Assembly (NCBI GenBank): GCA_963675135.1 | Contig: OY776131.1 | Coordinates: forward strand, 26,961,881-27,025,880 | Direction: 5' to 3' | Origin: Galeopsis tetrahit | Lineage: Eukaryota; Streptophyta; Magnoliopsida; Lamiales; Lamiaceae | DNA: 64,000 bases | In this document: positions 12,501 through 24,029 of the stretch, piece by piece | How positions within the stretch are numbered: the stretch's first letter is position 1 | How the letters are laid out: every line of letters begins with the position of its first letter | The notes under the pieces: model-generated | Databases searched by the model: none | What the model was told of the DNA's origin: nothing | The model's input: the letters and a program-made list of their open reading frames with translations, nothing else | Program-made: the position numbers and the translations under genes

Positions 12501-14335
12501 TCTTCTGGATTATTGGAAATCCAGCAAGTTGTGAGTACAAACTGTCCACAGTAGCCTTGGCTCCTCCTCTGAGCATACTTTCATAAGTATACTCCTCCTC
12601 ATCTCCACTAGAATGGGGACTTTGGGTTATAGGGGAGTTGGCTCTGGGTTCTCCTAAGGTGGCTTCAGGAAGGTTGAGTTCAGGCATATTGGCTTCAGAA
12701 GGGTTGGGTGCACTTGGAGGTACTTTAGTTGCTTTTGAGAGCAATGGATCTGAAGGGGCTTTACTAACATGGGTTGGCTCAATAAGTGCAGCTTCTAAGA
12801 GCTTTGTGTAGTTGAGCATGGATGAATCAAGGGGTGATTGCAGCCTTATCTCATCTACTGCTAAATCAGCTAGCACATCAATCCCACTTCTTTGCACACT
12901 CCCTTCAGGAGAGTATCTCTTTGTAAGATTAATGGTGGTGATTGGTTGGTTGGTTGGTTGGGGTTATGTGGGTTTCAGGGGAGTTGGGCTTAGGGTTCTG
13001 AAATTCAGGGATGTTGGCCTCTGTTGGTTGACCTTCAGGGACCTTGGATTCTAGAGTACCAGAACCAGATGAGTTGGTCCTTGACTTGGACTTGGTCCTG
13101 CTTTCAGCTCTGCTCTCTCTTAGAGCAAGTTGTAGAGACCTTTCCTCCTGAAGTTCAAACACTTTATCAGTAGGCTTGGCCCTTCTCTTGCTGGCTCTAC
13201 TGCTCCCACTACCTTCACCATCCTTTTCAGGGACAACTTCCCTGATCCTCTTATCACCTCTAGACTTCTGTCTAGTTTCATTGTACTTCTGTCTCAACTC
13301 TTCTGAATGATCAGAAGGCACACTCACTCCCTCTTCAGCAACTTCTTCAATCTCTGCTGAAGCTCCTGACTTCTCTTCTGAGGGGATTTGAGACATTTTC
13401 CTTGTCTTCACTACTCTGGCCTTTTTCCTCTTTTTCAACTTTGGCTTCTCCTCCACCTTCTCTTCAGCAGGCTTGGCCATTAGCATCCTCCTTTGCTCAG
13501 TTTTCTTGCTAAGCTTTCTAAACATGATCTTTTGGGCAGGGAGAGGCTTTGCAAAGGTTTGCATCTCAGAATAGTGAGCAAACTTTTCAATCAGGAGACT
13601 TGCCCTTGTGCAATATCTCAGTTTGCCTTCCATCACAACCTTGTTGTGAACTTTGACTTTGAACTTGGCCTTTTCCTTCATCATCTCAGATAAGATGAAG
13701 GTCCTCCAATCGAATTTGACGCCCTTGTCACTAGCATCAATCACAGCAGCCATGATTCTAATTCTGGGTTAGCTGACCTGCTCTAAACTCCCAGTGTTGC
13801 TAAGCAAACTTTTAGCAACAACCTCAAACAGATTAAGAAATTGTGGCTTGAGAGTTTTCTTGTGCTGTGTAGAGGATAATGGCCCTGGAGTAATTAGCCA
13901 TTCTTGAGCAATTTCTTGCTAAAGTCCATTTCCATAGAATTCAGGATTCCTTCCCTCTGAAGGCAATCCAAAAGCAGCATCAACCTCTTCCATTGAGAAT
14001 TTCACTCTATTGAATCTTTCCTCCTCTTCTCCCTCTGCAACAAAGGATAATCTTGTTGAAACTTCACCATCTTCAGGTTTGCCTCTCCATTTTAGAAAGG
14101 CAAAGAATTCAGCCATGTAAGATTCAAGGCAAGAATCTGGCTTCTCTTGCATGAACTTTTGAAGACCTGCTCTCCTTAGCCGTCTTAGAGTTGGAGTAAC
14201 TGCAGGATCTTCACTCTCAAAAGAGAGGATTGGCTCAAAGGTAAGGTTGTTTTTGTGACTTAGATACCCAAAATCAAGGTCTAAGTCTCTATTGGTGAAA
14301 TCAACAACCATTTCAGACTTAGCTTTGGGAGCCAT
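9596..14335 (-). pseudogene. Extra (env-like) ORF region downstream of pol in the Sirevirus-like Copia
   Basis: Read on the minus strand, coding sequence starts at an ATG at 14335 ('MAPKAKSEMVVDF') and continues with interruptions to a stop at 9596, about 1,580 codons. Breaks seen: TAG at 13919-13921; TAA near 13770; a frameshift at an (AACC)n microsatellite near 12930-12960; TAA at 12430-12432; a frameshift near 10870-10890. The product is acidic, lysine- and serine-rich, with long coiled-coil-like stretches and repeated N-x-P-E tetrapeptides. I see no signal peptide or membrane segment. SIRE-type elements carry an 'env-like' ORF here, but function as an envelope is not supported by the sequence. 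Confidence 0.7.
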
Positions 14336-15027
14336 TGAAGGTTACAGAAGTTAATATGAGAGTGTTTGAAGAAGATGAGAGCTAGGGTTTCGAATACTTG
14401 GGGAAGAAGAGTTTGTGGGGGTGGTCTTAAGGCTTGAGAATATTCTAAAAAGAATGTTTGTCAATGAGTTGGTGAGTTTTGTGTATTTTCAACGGTTGTT
14501 AAAAATGGAAAATACACTTGGACGGCCAGGATGAATTTCAGGGGAGTTGGCCAGTTTTGATCCAATGGTCATAAACCAATGTAACAGTGAGTTATTGGTT
14601 TTATTCAAAACGTGGAAGCTTTTTAATATTAGTTAATGGTTGGGGAGTTTTCAAGGTAGATCATGGCTTAAAAAATGTAATGCAAACAAGAGTTAAATCT
14701 TGGCATTTAATGCATGGAAAGTGACCTTTTGGGTGGGGGACAAATTAAATCCTATAAAGATGATATCTGTAATTGGGACAGATATCGAAGTAGGCAATGA
14801 TTATTCAATATAGGTGCTTATCAATCCAAGAAAAAGGTTTGATAGCAAAGACAACTTATCTGACCCCACTTGGACAAGTGTCCTGAGAAGATGTGGACAA
14901 GTGTCCTGAGATTCAATGGACAAGTGTCCTGAGTATTTGAGGTCATCTCTTCTGAATTTCAGTAGACTTGACCAAGTCTGCTGAAAGTCATTCCATTCCC
15001 TCTTAGTCCCATTATCCACAATGAGTT
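14336..15027 (-). other. Spacer between RNase H and the env-like region
   Basis: No coding sequence recognised. It contains three 17-bp copies of TGGACAAGTGTCCTGAG at 14871-14887, 14894-14910 and 14917-14933 (23-bp period), each with the palindrome GGACAAGTGTCC broken at its centre. It may hold signals for expressing the downstream ORF; this is inference. Confidence 0.55.
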
Positions 15028-15387
15028 TTACTTATCCAACTTCCCTGGATCAAGTAGTCCCAACTCTGCTGATAGCTCTAGAAACCTTGCCTCTACAAGT
15101 GGCTTTGTTAGAATATCAGCTTTTTGATGATCTGTGTGGATCTTGACCAACTTTATGTCCTTCTTCTCCACATGATCTCTAATGAAGTGATGTTTGATGT
15201 CCACATGTTTGCATCTTGTGTGCAATACAGGATTTTGTGATATTGCAATTGCACTATTGTTATCACAAAATATTGGCACCTCAGTAGAGTTGACTTTGTA
15301 ATCTCTGAGTTGTTGTCTTAACCAAAGGATTTGAGCACAACAACTTCCAGCTGCAACATACTCAGCTTCAGTGGTGGAAGTAGCCAC
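15028..15387 (-). pseudogene. Copia RNase H, C-terminal part of Sirevirus-like pol
   Basis: 'TTEAEYVAAG', 'FCDNNSAI' and 'HIDIKHHFIRD'-type motifs mark the Copia RNase H, which removes the RNA strand during reverse transcription. It is in frame with the RT segment upstream; a single TAG at 15394-15396 separates them, at a position where a glutamine codon (CAG) would be expected. The stop is at 15028. Confidence 0.9.
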
Positions 15388-15393
15388 TGTGTT

Positions 15394-17367
15394 CTACTTT
15401 TTGGAAAACCAAGATATCAACTTGTTGCCTAAGAATTGACAAGTCCCTGAAGTGGACTTTCTATCAATTCTGCAACCTCCATAATCAGCATCTGAGTAAC
15501 CAGTTAACTCAATATTGTCATCAGCAGGGTACCAAAGGCCTAGATTCTCAGTGCCTTTGAGGTACCTCAAGATCCTCTTTGCAGCCTCAAGATGGATTTT
15601 CTTAGGATTTGCTTGAAACCTTGCACAAACACCTACAGCAAAGGTGATGTCAGGTCTGCTGGCAGTGAGATAGAGAAGTGAGCCAATGATCCCTCTATAC
15701 TCAGTAGAGTTGGTTGAAACACCACTCTCATCAGGATCCATCTTCCAATTTGTGTTCATTGGGATCCTTACTGGCTTGCTAGTTGTACACCCAAACTTCT
15801 TGATCATCACTCTGGTGTACTTAGCTTGGTTGATGAAGATTCCTTCTTTTGATTGCTTGACTTGAAGACCCAAAAAGAAGTTCATCAACCCCATCATTGA
15901 CATCTCAAACTTGCTTTGCATTAGCTTTGAGAATTTCTCACATAGCTTTTCATTGGGGGATCCAAATATTATGTCATCCACATAAATTTGGACAAGCAAG
16001 ATGTCCTCTCCTTCAGAGATTCTGAAGAGTGTTCTGTCCACAGTTCCCTTGGTGAATCCATGATCCAAGAGGAATTGTGACAGAGTATCATACCAGGCCC
16101 TAGGGGCTTGCTTGAGTCCATATAGAGCTTTCTTCAGTCTGTACACTTGGTTTTCAACTTCAAATCCTGGTGGTTGCTCCACATAGACTTCTTCTTTCAA
16201 GACTCCATTCAGAAAGGCACTCTTGACATCCATTTGGTACACTTTGAACCTCTTGTGGGCTGCATAGGCTAGAAAGAGCCTTATTGCTTCTAGCCTTGCC
16301 ACAGGTGCAAATGTCTCATCATAGTCAATGCCTTCATGTTGGCAATAGCCTTTTGCCACAAGTCTTGCTTTATTTCTGACAATCACATCATTCTCATTCT
16401 TTTTGTTCGTGAACACCCACTTTGTTCCAATAACATCTTGATGTGAAGGTCTATCCACCAGCTCCCATACTTCATTTCTGGTGAATTGATTCAGTTCTTC
16501 CTGCATGGTTGTGATCCAATTGGCATCTTGAAGTGCTTCTTCAATGTCACTTGGTTCTTGTTCTGACAAGAAACAACAGAAAAGAGCACTTTCACCATGA
16601 AATCTCCTTGTTTTGACTCCTATACTTGGATCACCAAGTATTAGATCAGTAGGATGGTCAGACAACCAAGTCCTTCTTTTTCTGATCTCTTCAGTAGAGT
16701 TGTCCTCTACTGAAGTTGAGTCATTCTGATCATAAAATTCAGGATAATTGAATGCAGGATCTAATTCAGGATCATAATCAGGGGTGTTGTCCTCAATGTC
16801 AGGGACATTGGCATTTTCAACATTTTGAGTTCCCCCTTGATTATTTGATCTATTAACTACCTCAGCAGGGACTGCTTCTTCATTGGTAGTTGTTACCTGG
16901 ATGTGAACTGGGATTGGATCATTCAGTTCACCATTTCCTTCAGTGAGATTTTCCTCAGGAGAATTGCCTTCAGGATTGTTGTCCAATGTGAAGTTTTCAG
17001 GTAGGTTGGCTTGGACAACATCTATGACTTCAGTGTCTTTGTCTTTTAGACTCAGTCTGGTTGTCCTCTGTGTGATTTCTTCAGATTCCAAGTTCTCATT
17101 CCTGAACTCATGAATAGATTCATCAAACACAACATGAGGTGTTTCCTCCACAATAAGGGTTTTCTTGTTGTAGACCCTGAAAGCTCTACTAATTTGAGAA
17201 TATCCAAGGAATACTCCCTCATCAGCCTTGCTATCAAAGGCTTTCAATTGTTCCTTCCCATTATTGTGTATGAAGCACTTACAACCAAAGATGTGAAAGT
17301 ATGACACTTTAGGCAATCTTCCTTTCCAGAGTTCATAGGGGGTTTTGCCTTGCCCCTTAGTGATCAA
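15394..17367 (-). pseudogene. Copia reverse transcriptase and integrase C-terminus, Sirevirus-like
   Basis: From the minus-strand 5' side: the end of integrase ('TPYELWKGRLP'), a hydrophilic linker rich in N-x-P-E repeats, then RT motifs 'GTKWVFTNKK', 'MDVKSAFLNG', 'GLKQAPRAWY' and the catalytic 'YVDD', and the start of RNase H ('YSDADYGGC'). Catalytic aspartates appear intact. The frame is continuous with the integrase upstream except for a TAG at 17410-17412, in a place where tryptophan is usual. Confidence 0.92.
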
Positions 17368-17409
17368 ACATCTATTTTGAGTATGGCATGCAGTGTTTAT
17401 AGCTTCAGC

Positions 17410-18417
17410 CTAAAACCTCTTAGGTAAGTTTGAATCAGCAATTAAGGTTCTAGCAGCTTCTTTTAAGGTTCTATTTCTCCTCTCTGCAACTCCATTTTGT
17501 TGGGGAGTTCTAGCTGCTGAGGTTTCATGAGCTATTCCATTAGATGTGCAATACTCATTGATGTATGAATTTATGAACTCAGTGCCTTTATCAGATCTTA
17601 TCTTGATAATACTAAGGCTTTTCTCATTTGACAATCTCTTTAGAAGTTCAGGCAGTTTGACTTGAGTTTCCTTCTTATTAAGGAGAAATACTACCCATGT
17701 GAACCTAGAGAACTCATCTACTACAACCAATGTGTATTTTCTACCATTTATGCTTGCAGGGGTAATTGGTCCAAATAGGTCCATATGTAGAAGTTCAAGT
17801 ACCCTTTCAGTAGAGATGACTGGCTTTCCTTTAAATGAGACTTTAATCTGTTTTCCCTCTTGGCATGATTTGCAAACATGCTCCTTTATGAAAACCTCAT
17901 TAGGTAGTCCTTTAACTAATGCATTTCTAGCAATTTTGTTCATTGTCTTGAAGTTCAAGTGGTTTAATCTTTTATGCCATAACCAACTTTGTTCACTAGA
18001 ACTCTTAGCAATGAAGCATGCAACATCAGTAGACTTGTCCCAGTCTGCAAAGTACACATTTCCTTTCCTAGTTCCAGTTAATAGAGTTTGTTGAGTCTTA
18101 TCTTTGATTAGTCATTTTCCACTAGAAAACTCAACATTGAAATCTTTATCACAGAATTGACTGATACTTAGGAGATTATACTTGAGACCAGCCACATAAG
18201 ACACATTGGATACTTTGATGTTACCAATCATCAAAGTACCATAACCTTTTGTAGTTGCTTGTGAGTTGTCTCCAAATGTGACATTTGGGCCTTCTTTTTC
18301 AATAAAATCAGTGAGGAGTTCCTTGTTTCCAGTCATGTGCCTTGAACATCCACTGTCAAGGTACCATGCTGACTTTTTGCTCATGCTCCTCTTCTTGTGG
18401 CCCACTGGTACCTGCAA
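17410..18417 (-). pseudogene. Copia protease, GAG-pre-integrase and integrase, Sirevirus-like
   Basis: The aspartic protease has 'WYLDSGCSRHMTG' at about 18330-18366 (the usual D-S/T-G). A TGA at 18112-18114 interrupts the frame. The HHCC zinc domain ('WHKRLNHL' ... 'CKSCQEGK') and the integrase core follow, with D ('HMDLFGP'), D ('RSDKGTEF') and E ('NGVAERRNRT') present. An in-frame TAA at 18418-18420 separates it from gag. Confidence 0.9.
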
Positions 18418-20920
18418 TTAGATTGGTTTAGGTACACTTTGAGTTTTGGGTCCTGAGAGGTTAGCTATACCTTTAGGAACCCAAACTTGCCTAATAACCC
18501 CGATTGATTCAAGGTGGTTAAGTTGTCTTCCTCTAGTATCTACATACACTGTCTTTCCCTTAAATGCCTTGGGGAAAGTGTGTGTGAATGTGTTGACTCT
18601 GTAAGTTTCAGGAGAGTTGTCAAATCTCCTGAACTTATGAGTTCTTTGTGCTACTTGAGGGAATCTTTGAGGAAAGGCTTTCTTATGACCATTACCCTTT
18701 GGCATGAAGGGTTTTGGTTGTCTCATTTTATTTTGCCTTTGAGGATAGTTGTCCTTAGGTCTAGTCAGCTGAGGCTTTCTCAGAAGAGTTGGCCTAGGCT
18801 GATTATACCTTGGATAACTCCTCTGAACATTGTTCAGGAGAGTTGCCCTTCCATTGGGTCTACTCTGCTGACCAACATTCCTCTTATGTTCAGGAGCTTT
18901 GGCCACTTCCTTAGGTTTTAGCCTATTCTCCTGAAGCACTTGAGTAGGCAGATCATCCATTTTGCCCTTTCCTTTGTTCAGTGGCTGAATTACTTCATTT
19001 TCAGTTTGTGCCACTGACCTAACAAAGATCCTCTTAGTGTTACTTGTAGAAGCAACACTAAGACAAGGTGAAGATTCAAATGGATCAAAACCTAATCCAC
19101 TTCTTTGAGCCATAGGTCTTTGATAACTCTGAATTTCCTCTATTGCTCTAGAGGATTTCTTCAGAGCAGACATCTTTAGTTTCAGGCTCTCTTCACTTGA
19201 TTTAAGAATATCATATTCATGTGAGAGGTTTTCAAACTTAGCATTTAGAATTTTCAGCTCAAAATCTTTTCTCTTCTGAGAGAGAAGTTGATCATCAATC
19301 TCTTTTTGTTGGTCAACTATCCTGAGATTTGCTTCCTCAAGCTCTCTCAAGACTTGTTGATACAACTCAGTAGATTTGACATCAACAGCTACCTCAGAGG
19401 TTTTGGCAAGTTCAATAGCCAATCTTTCATTTTCTCTCACACAGTTATCATGAAATTCTTGTAACATAGTGAAATCTTCCATCAACTTTCCAAGGGAAGG
19501 TTTCAGGTTGACCTCACTATTGTTTTGTGAGATGAGTGATGGTGAGCTAGAAGTAGATGATACCTCATCATCCTCAAGAGCCATGTTGCAGACATCATCA
19601 TCATCTTCACTGTTGGAGAACAGTCTATCAGAAGAGTTGAAGCTTTCAGCACTATCAGATTCTTCACCAGCCATCATGGCCTTTCTATTGGTGAACTTTC
19701 TGTCTCTTTTGGCTTGTCTTTCTCTTCTTTCTTTAGAGCTCAGCTCAGGGCAGTCATACTGGAAGTGCCCTTTCTTTTTGCAGTTATAACATAGGTCTTC
19801 ATCATCATCTTTCTTTGGTTCTTCTCTTCTTCTTGATGATGAAGGTTCAGCTCTATTGGACCTTCTCCTATCAGAGTACTTGTCCTCTGATCTTTTCTCA
19901 TCAGGCTTTTTGACCTCAGCCTGAGCTTCAGGAGAGTTGTACCTTCTCCTGAATTTATTATCCTGGTAGAATTTCTTGTATCTACCAAACCTTGAATTTA
20001 ACTTTTCAAATCTCCTAGCCATCAAGGCTAGTTCCTCCTTCATTTCAGTCTTGGAGACTGGCTTTGATGATCTTGGAGTGGACTGCATTTCTGGTTCAGC
20101 AGTTTTGGCTTTAAATGCCACTCCCTTAGTAGGATTTGAAGGTTCCTCAACAGGCTTTCTTCTATTGAGGTCGAACTCATAAGCTTTGAGTTCAGAGAAG
20201 ATTTGTTGCATGGGCATGGTGGAGAGATCTTTGGTATTTTGCATCATTACAGCATAGACATCTCACTTTTGAGTGAGACTTCTCAATATCTTCAATCCAA
20301 CTTCTCTCTTGGTGTAGACCTTGCCCAAGGAGTTGATTTCATTCATCACATCAGTGAACCTACCAGCAAATTTATCAATGGACTCCTCAGACTCCATTGT
20401 GAATTGTTCAAACTTCTGCACTGCCACTTGGAGCTTATTCTCCTTGATTTTCTCAGTGCCCTCACACATTTCTGCAAGAGTATCCCATATTTCCTTGCAA
20501 GACCCTTCCCATGATTGCATCTGGAATTGTTTGATAGAGGGTATTCATTGCAAGATAATTCAAATTATCCTTCCTCTTTTCATCAGCAGTGAAGTCATCT
20601 TCATCTTTAGGTAGCACATCTCTTGTGTCTGCCCTTTGAGCCTCTGTGACTCTTGGATTGACAAAGGTGAACACAAAAGGACCTCTTGTGATCGCTCTTA
20701 ACATATAAGTATGAAGAGATGCAAGATGAGCTCTCATTCTGATTTTCCAGAAATCATAATTATCAATTGAGAACATGGGCAATTTGTGATGAGATATATG
20801 ATTGACTGGATTTGTTGCCATGTTGTCCAATCCTTGAACAGCAGGAGGTGGAACTGCAGCATTTATATTTTGATCAAGATTTTGCTGCTGGTTCTGGTTG
20901 TTGTTGTTTCCTCTTGCCAT
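18418..20920 (-). pseudogene. Copia gag, Sirevirus-like, with CCHC zinc knuckle
   Basis: The ATG at 20918-20920 starts a Q/N-rich leader followed by the UBN2/gag domain ('NYDFWKIRMRAHL'). The CCHC knuckle 'CYNCKKKGHFQYDC' lies at about 19749-19791 and binds RNA for packaging. Downstream is a coiled-coil-like segment and a basic, proline-rich tail. Lesions: a frameshift near 20515-20525 and a TGA at 20260-20263. Gag forms the cytoplasmic virus-like particle. The long coiled-coil gag is a feature of the SIRE group. Confidence 0.88.
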
Positions 20921-21038
20921 TTCTTCAATTAAAGGTTAGACAGTAGATACAAATGATTTCAGACAGATCAGTTCAGTGACCACACCAAATATGTGATTTT
21001 GAAAACCAAGATGGCTTTTCAGAAGCAGTGGTCTTTGA
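20921..21038 (-). other. Short leader between primer site and gag start
   Basis: About 120 bp of untranslated leader on the minus strand. No other feature seen. Confidence 0.5.
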
Positions 21039-21057
21039 ACCCCTGCTCTGATACCAC
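21039..21057 (-). promoter_or_regulatory. Primer-binding site, complementary to initiator-Met tRNA
   Basis: On the minus strand TGGTATCAGAGC follows one base after the 5' LTR. This matches the 3' end of plant initiator-Met tRNA, the usual primer for Copia elements. Confidence 0.93.
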
Positions 21058-21058
21058 T

Positions 21059-22711
21059 TGTTGGTCCTGAAAGGAGTATATAACAAGTGTATGGGGGGGG
21101 GGAATACACTTGTATGCAAATTCTTTTGAACTTGATCAAACTAGAGCTCAGCAAGGTTGTCTTGGACAACTCTACTGAAGATGATTAACTCTTCTAAGAT
21201 AATCAAACTACTAAGTACTATTAAGTACTTAGTTGAATAACTATCTAGGGGAGTTATATGTGAGGAATAGTGGTTGGCCCTTTTAGTTTAGACTCCTTTA
21301 AAGTTCTGAAAATCACTTAATCAGTCAAACAGTCTAGTTTCAGGGAACTTGTCCAAATAGGTTTTGTATAGTCTTTGAGAATGTATTTTTTGGAAGATCA
21401 GTTTGTGTGCAGTGTTGAGTGTATGAAAGTACTTGAAAAGCAAATCAACACAAGAGTTTATAGTGGTTCAGAGACTCAAGCTCCTACATCCACTTTCCCT
21501 GATTGAACAGGATAATTCCTTCACTCTTGGAATTAACTTGTTTTCTAGTGCCAATGTGCACTTGATCAAGAACACCACTCTTGGTGAATTGATCCCTAGG
21601 ATGTCTAGAGTCCTAGTACCCTCTTCTCAACTCAGAACTGAACTGTTCTTCTCTCAACAGTTAGCTCCTACCACTTCTACTACTACTACAACAACCTTCT
21701 CACTTTCTCACTTGAAAGGGTTAAGGATTGATGTAAGGTTCCAACTAATGAGATATCCTTTACAATGAAGATCAGTGTATAAGGATTAGGATATCTCTCT
21801 AAGCTTGTGTATGGATATACAATATGTTCAGCTTAGAAGAAGTGTATGAAGACTAAGACAGTCTTTGAAAGCTTTGAGAGCACTCTTGCTTGTAGGATAG
21901 TTGGATATTCTTGTCAAATGTTGAGGTGCTTAGCTGAGGTGCTTTCAAAAGGTCTCCACACTTCTGTATTTATAGACATTTGAAGGATTTTCCTGTTGGA
22001 GAGGCAGCCTCAAAGGTCCATAAATGTCTTCTTTTAGTTCTTCAACTTAGAAGACAGAATCTTGATAGTGACATGTCCTCATTTGGGAAATAAACGGCTG
22101 TATGAGCTTTGTCTTCATTCTGCAGCACTCTTCCCAATATCTGACTTTCAGATTCTCTTGTTAGGACATGGACATGGCTTCTGAAGGTTGTTCCAATGAT
22201 AAGACAACATTCCTCATCAAATAGACAACTCTCCTTATCACTATCAGCAGTCTTGCTTATCAGCAAGGTTGGCTAGCTCTTCTTCAGATGACTTGGCTCT
22301 TACCCTTTGCTTTTCTTGAAAGTGATCTTAGCATGATTCATGAAGGATCTTTAGGGTGTAGTTGTCTCTTCAGCATGGTTGACCTCAAGCTTTCAGTACA
22401 CTTCTTTTGAATTGATTGTGCTGAGACAACTCCTCTGGACAACTCATCTGATCAGCATATTTGTCCTTCAGTGGACTTGGTCATGGTTCCAGAATTTGAG
22501 CCTTGAGGGGACTTGTTCTTGATAGACTTTAAAGCATAGGTTCCCCCTTAAATTGTGCATCTATACAACTAAGAGCTGCCTAACATATCAGCTTCTCATC
22601 TAGCCCTTATTCTATATGTTCTAACATCTCTAGAACATATTCAACTTGACTTAGGCATGTTTCAGGGGGTTTTGGTATTGAATCAAAACATATCTCATTT
22701 TATTCCCAACA
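21059..22711 (-). repeat. Sirevirus-like Copia 5' LTR
   Basis: 1653 bp, TG...CA, pairing with 7402-9043. It would contain the promoter for the element's minus-strand transcript. The CTCAT duplication follows at 22712-22716. Confidence 0.93.
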
Positions 22712-22716
22712 CTCAT

Positions 22717-22719
22717 AGG
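22717..22719 (+). pseudogene. Remaining bases of the SEC1 exon split by the Copia
   Basis: After the duplicated CTCAT, ATAG precedes a GT dinucleotide that can be the 5' splice site ending the sixth captured SEC1 exon. This shows that the Copia entered an exon of the fragment. Confidence 0.7.
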
Positions 22720-24029
22720 TTTCTAATCACCCCCACCCCCTCGATGTACAAATGCCTTTTCTTTTAATAGAGTTTACCTTAAATAATATTGAAAAATAGC
22801 ACGTCTGGAACTTGGACCTGGAAGTAGGTAAGATGACTGAACTGTTTTGGTTCAATAAGCCAGAACTTCTGTTGTCCTTGATTCATTTTATCCTTTTCCA
22901 GGTTAATCATCACTTATTTTTCTTTGAATTCTTAGATGAACTAACTGACATGCAATATTTCTATGTTAATTCTCCAGAATGCGTTTGAGCTTGCTTCATT
23001 CTTTTGGTTCTTGGTAAATAAGTCTTCCCCTTTAATTCTCGTTCAATCAAAGATTTGACATGAAAAGATCACTACTTTTAGGCGATTTTAAAAACACATT
23101 ATTTTCAATGTTATGTAGTCACATCAACTCATGTTATGTGAGATGTTTTGAGAAGCTTTTGTCTTTTATTTCAGTGGTTGTTTAGCTACAATTCTTGCTG
23201 CATAAGGAACCACCTCATTGTGTATCTTCCACTAATTATGCGGTACACATGCATAAATTTTTTAGAATTTGTATTTCAGTGGCAGTTTTGTTTGATTTCC
23301 CCAATTTGTTTGTTGCCTTGAGCTGTCCTGGACCATGTAACTTGCATATGAATTTGAAGTGGTTGGAGATGAAGCTGATAGGCCTTGATTGCTTCTAACT
23401 TTATTTTGAAAAAAAATTGGGTTGATTAAATGAAACTGAATCTATGTCATTATGCTTTAACATATGTGTGATAAAGTGACATTGTTGAAAGTGTTTGCAA
23501 ACATGTCTCATACTTGTGGTTCCATTTTAAGGGAAAAAACCACCCTTTAAAGCGCAAACAAGCCAAGGCTCGTTATCGTGGATCGAACATAAGGTTCAAT
23601 TTGTTTGTTTGAATAAAAATTCATATACTATATATCTAACTATATCGATTGATCGTTGTTTGCAGTTTGTCTATGCCCGTCCGCTCAACACTTACAAAGA
23701 CAAAAGAATGGACAAATGGAAAAAAGATTGGATCGGGTACATGTACAATCGATTTTTGTATAGGTATAATTTAAGTAGCTAGTATAAACTTTTGTTGCAT
23801 GTAATATATTAACTTATACATTTGTGATGATATTTAATCTTTTTTGGTGTATATTGAACGTATGTTAGTGTACGTTTATTTATTTAATTTTTTGGTATTT
23901 GACGTGTATAAAATGGATTTGTATAAAATGGATTTTTAAAATATAAAATTTATTTATTGGTATATAAATAAATTTGGTTTTGTATAAAATTAATTTTTAA
24001 AATATAAAATAATTATTTAAAAAAAAAAT
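22720..24029. other. CACTA interior, right part; no gene firmly recognised
   Basis: Mostly AT-rich, intron-like DNA. A possible exon begins after a CAG near 23664 and reads 'VYARPLNTYKDKRMDKWKKD'; I cannot name it. Further SEC1 exons would be expected here but none is convincing. The 25-bp repeat copy is at 23588-23612 and the AAAAAACCACCCTTTAA string is near 23531. Confidence 0.4.

Larger units (their letters stand above)
7402..22711 (-). mobile_element. Copia LTR retrotransposon, Sirevirus (SIRE/Maximus-like), 15.3 kb, full length
   Basis: Two LTRs of about 1.64-1.65 kb (TGTTGG...CCAACA on the + strand) are flanked by the 5-bp duplication CTCAT at 7397-7401 and 22712-22716. On the minus strand the order is LTR, initiator-Met primer site, gag with CCHC knuckle, protease, integrase, RT, RNase H, a long extra ORF region, polypurine tract, LTR. 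Integrase before RT makes it Copia. The extra region after pol, the large size and the long LTRs point to the Sirevirus group. By eye the LTRs differ at roughly 20 positions plus a few indels (about 1.3%), so insertion was fairly recent. Several stops and frameshifts disable the ORFs. Confidence 0.93.

Noticed and set aside
14871..14933. Short regularly spaced repeats considered as a CRISPR-like array
   Set aside because: Only three 17-bp repeats with 6-bp spacers in a plant retrotransposon; no CRISPR context.
23195..23398. Possible further SEC1 exon in the right part of the CACTA
   Set aside because: Translation does not match the SM-protein C-terminal half and lacks a consistent pair of splice sites.
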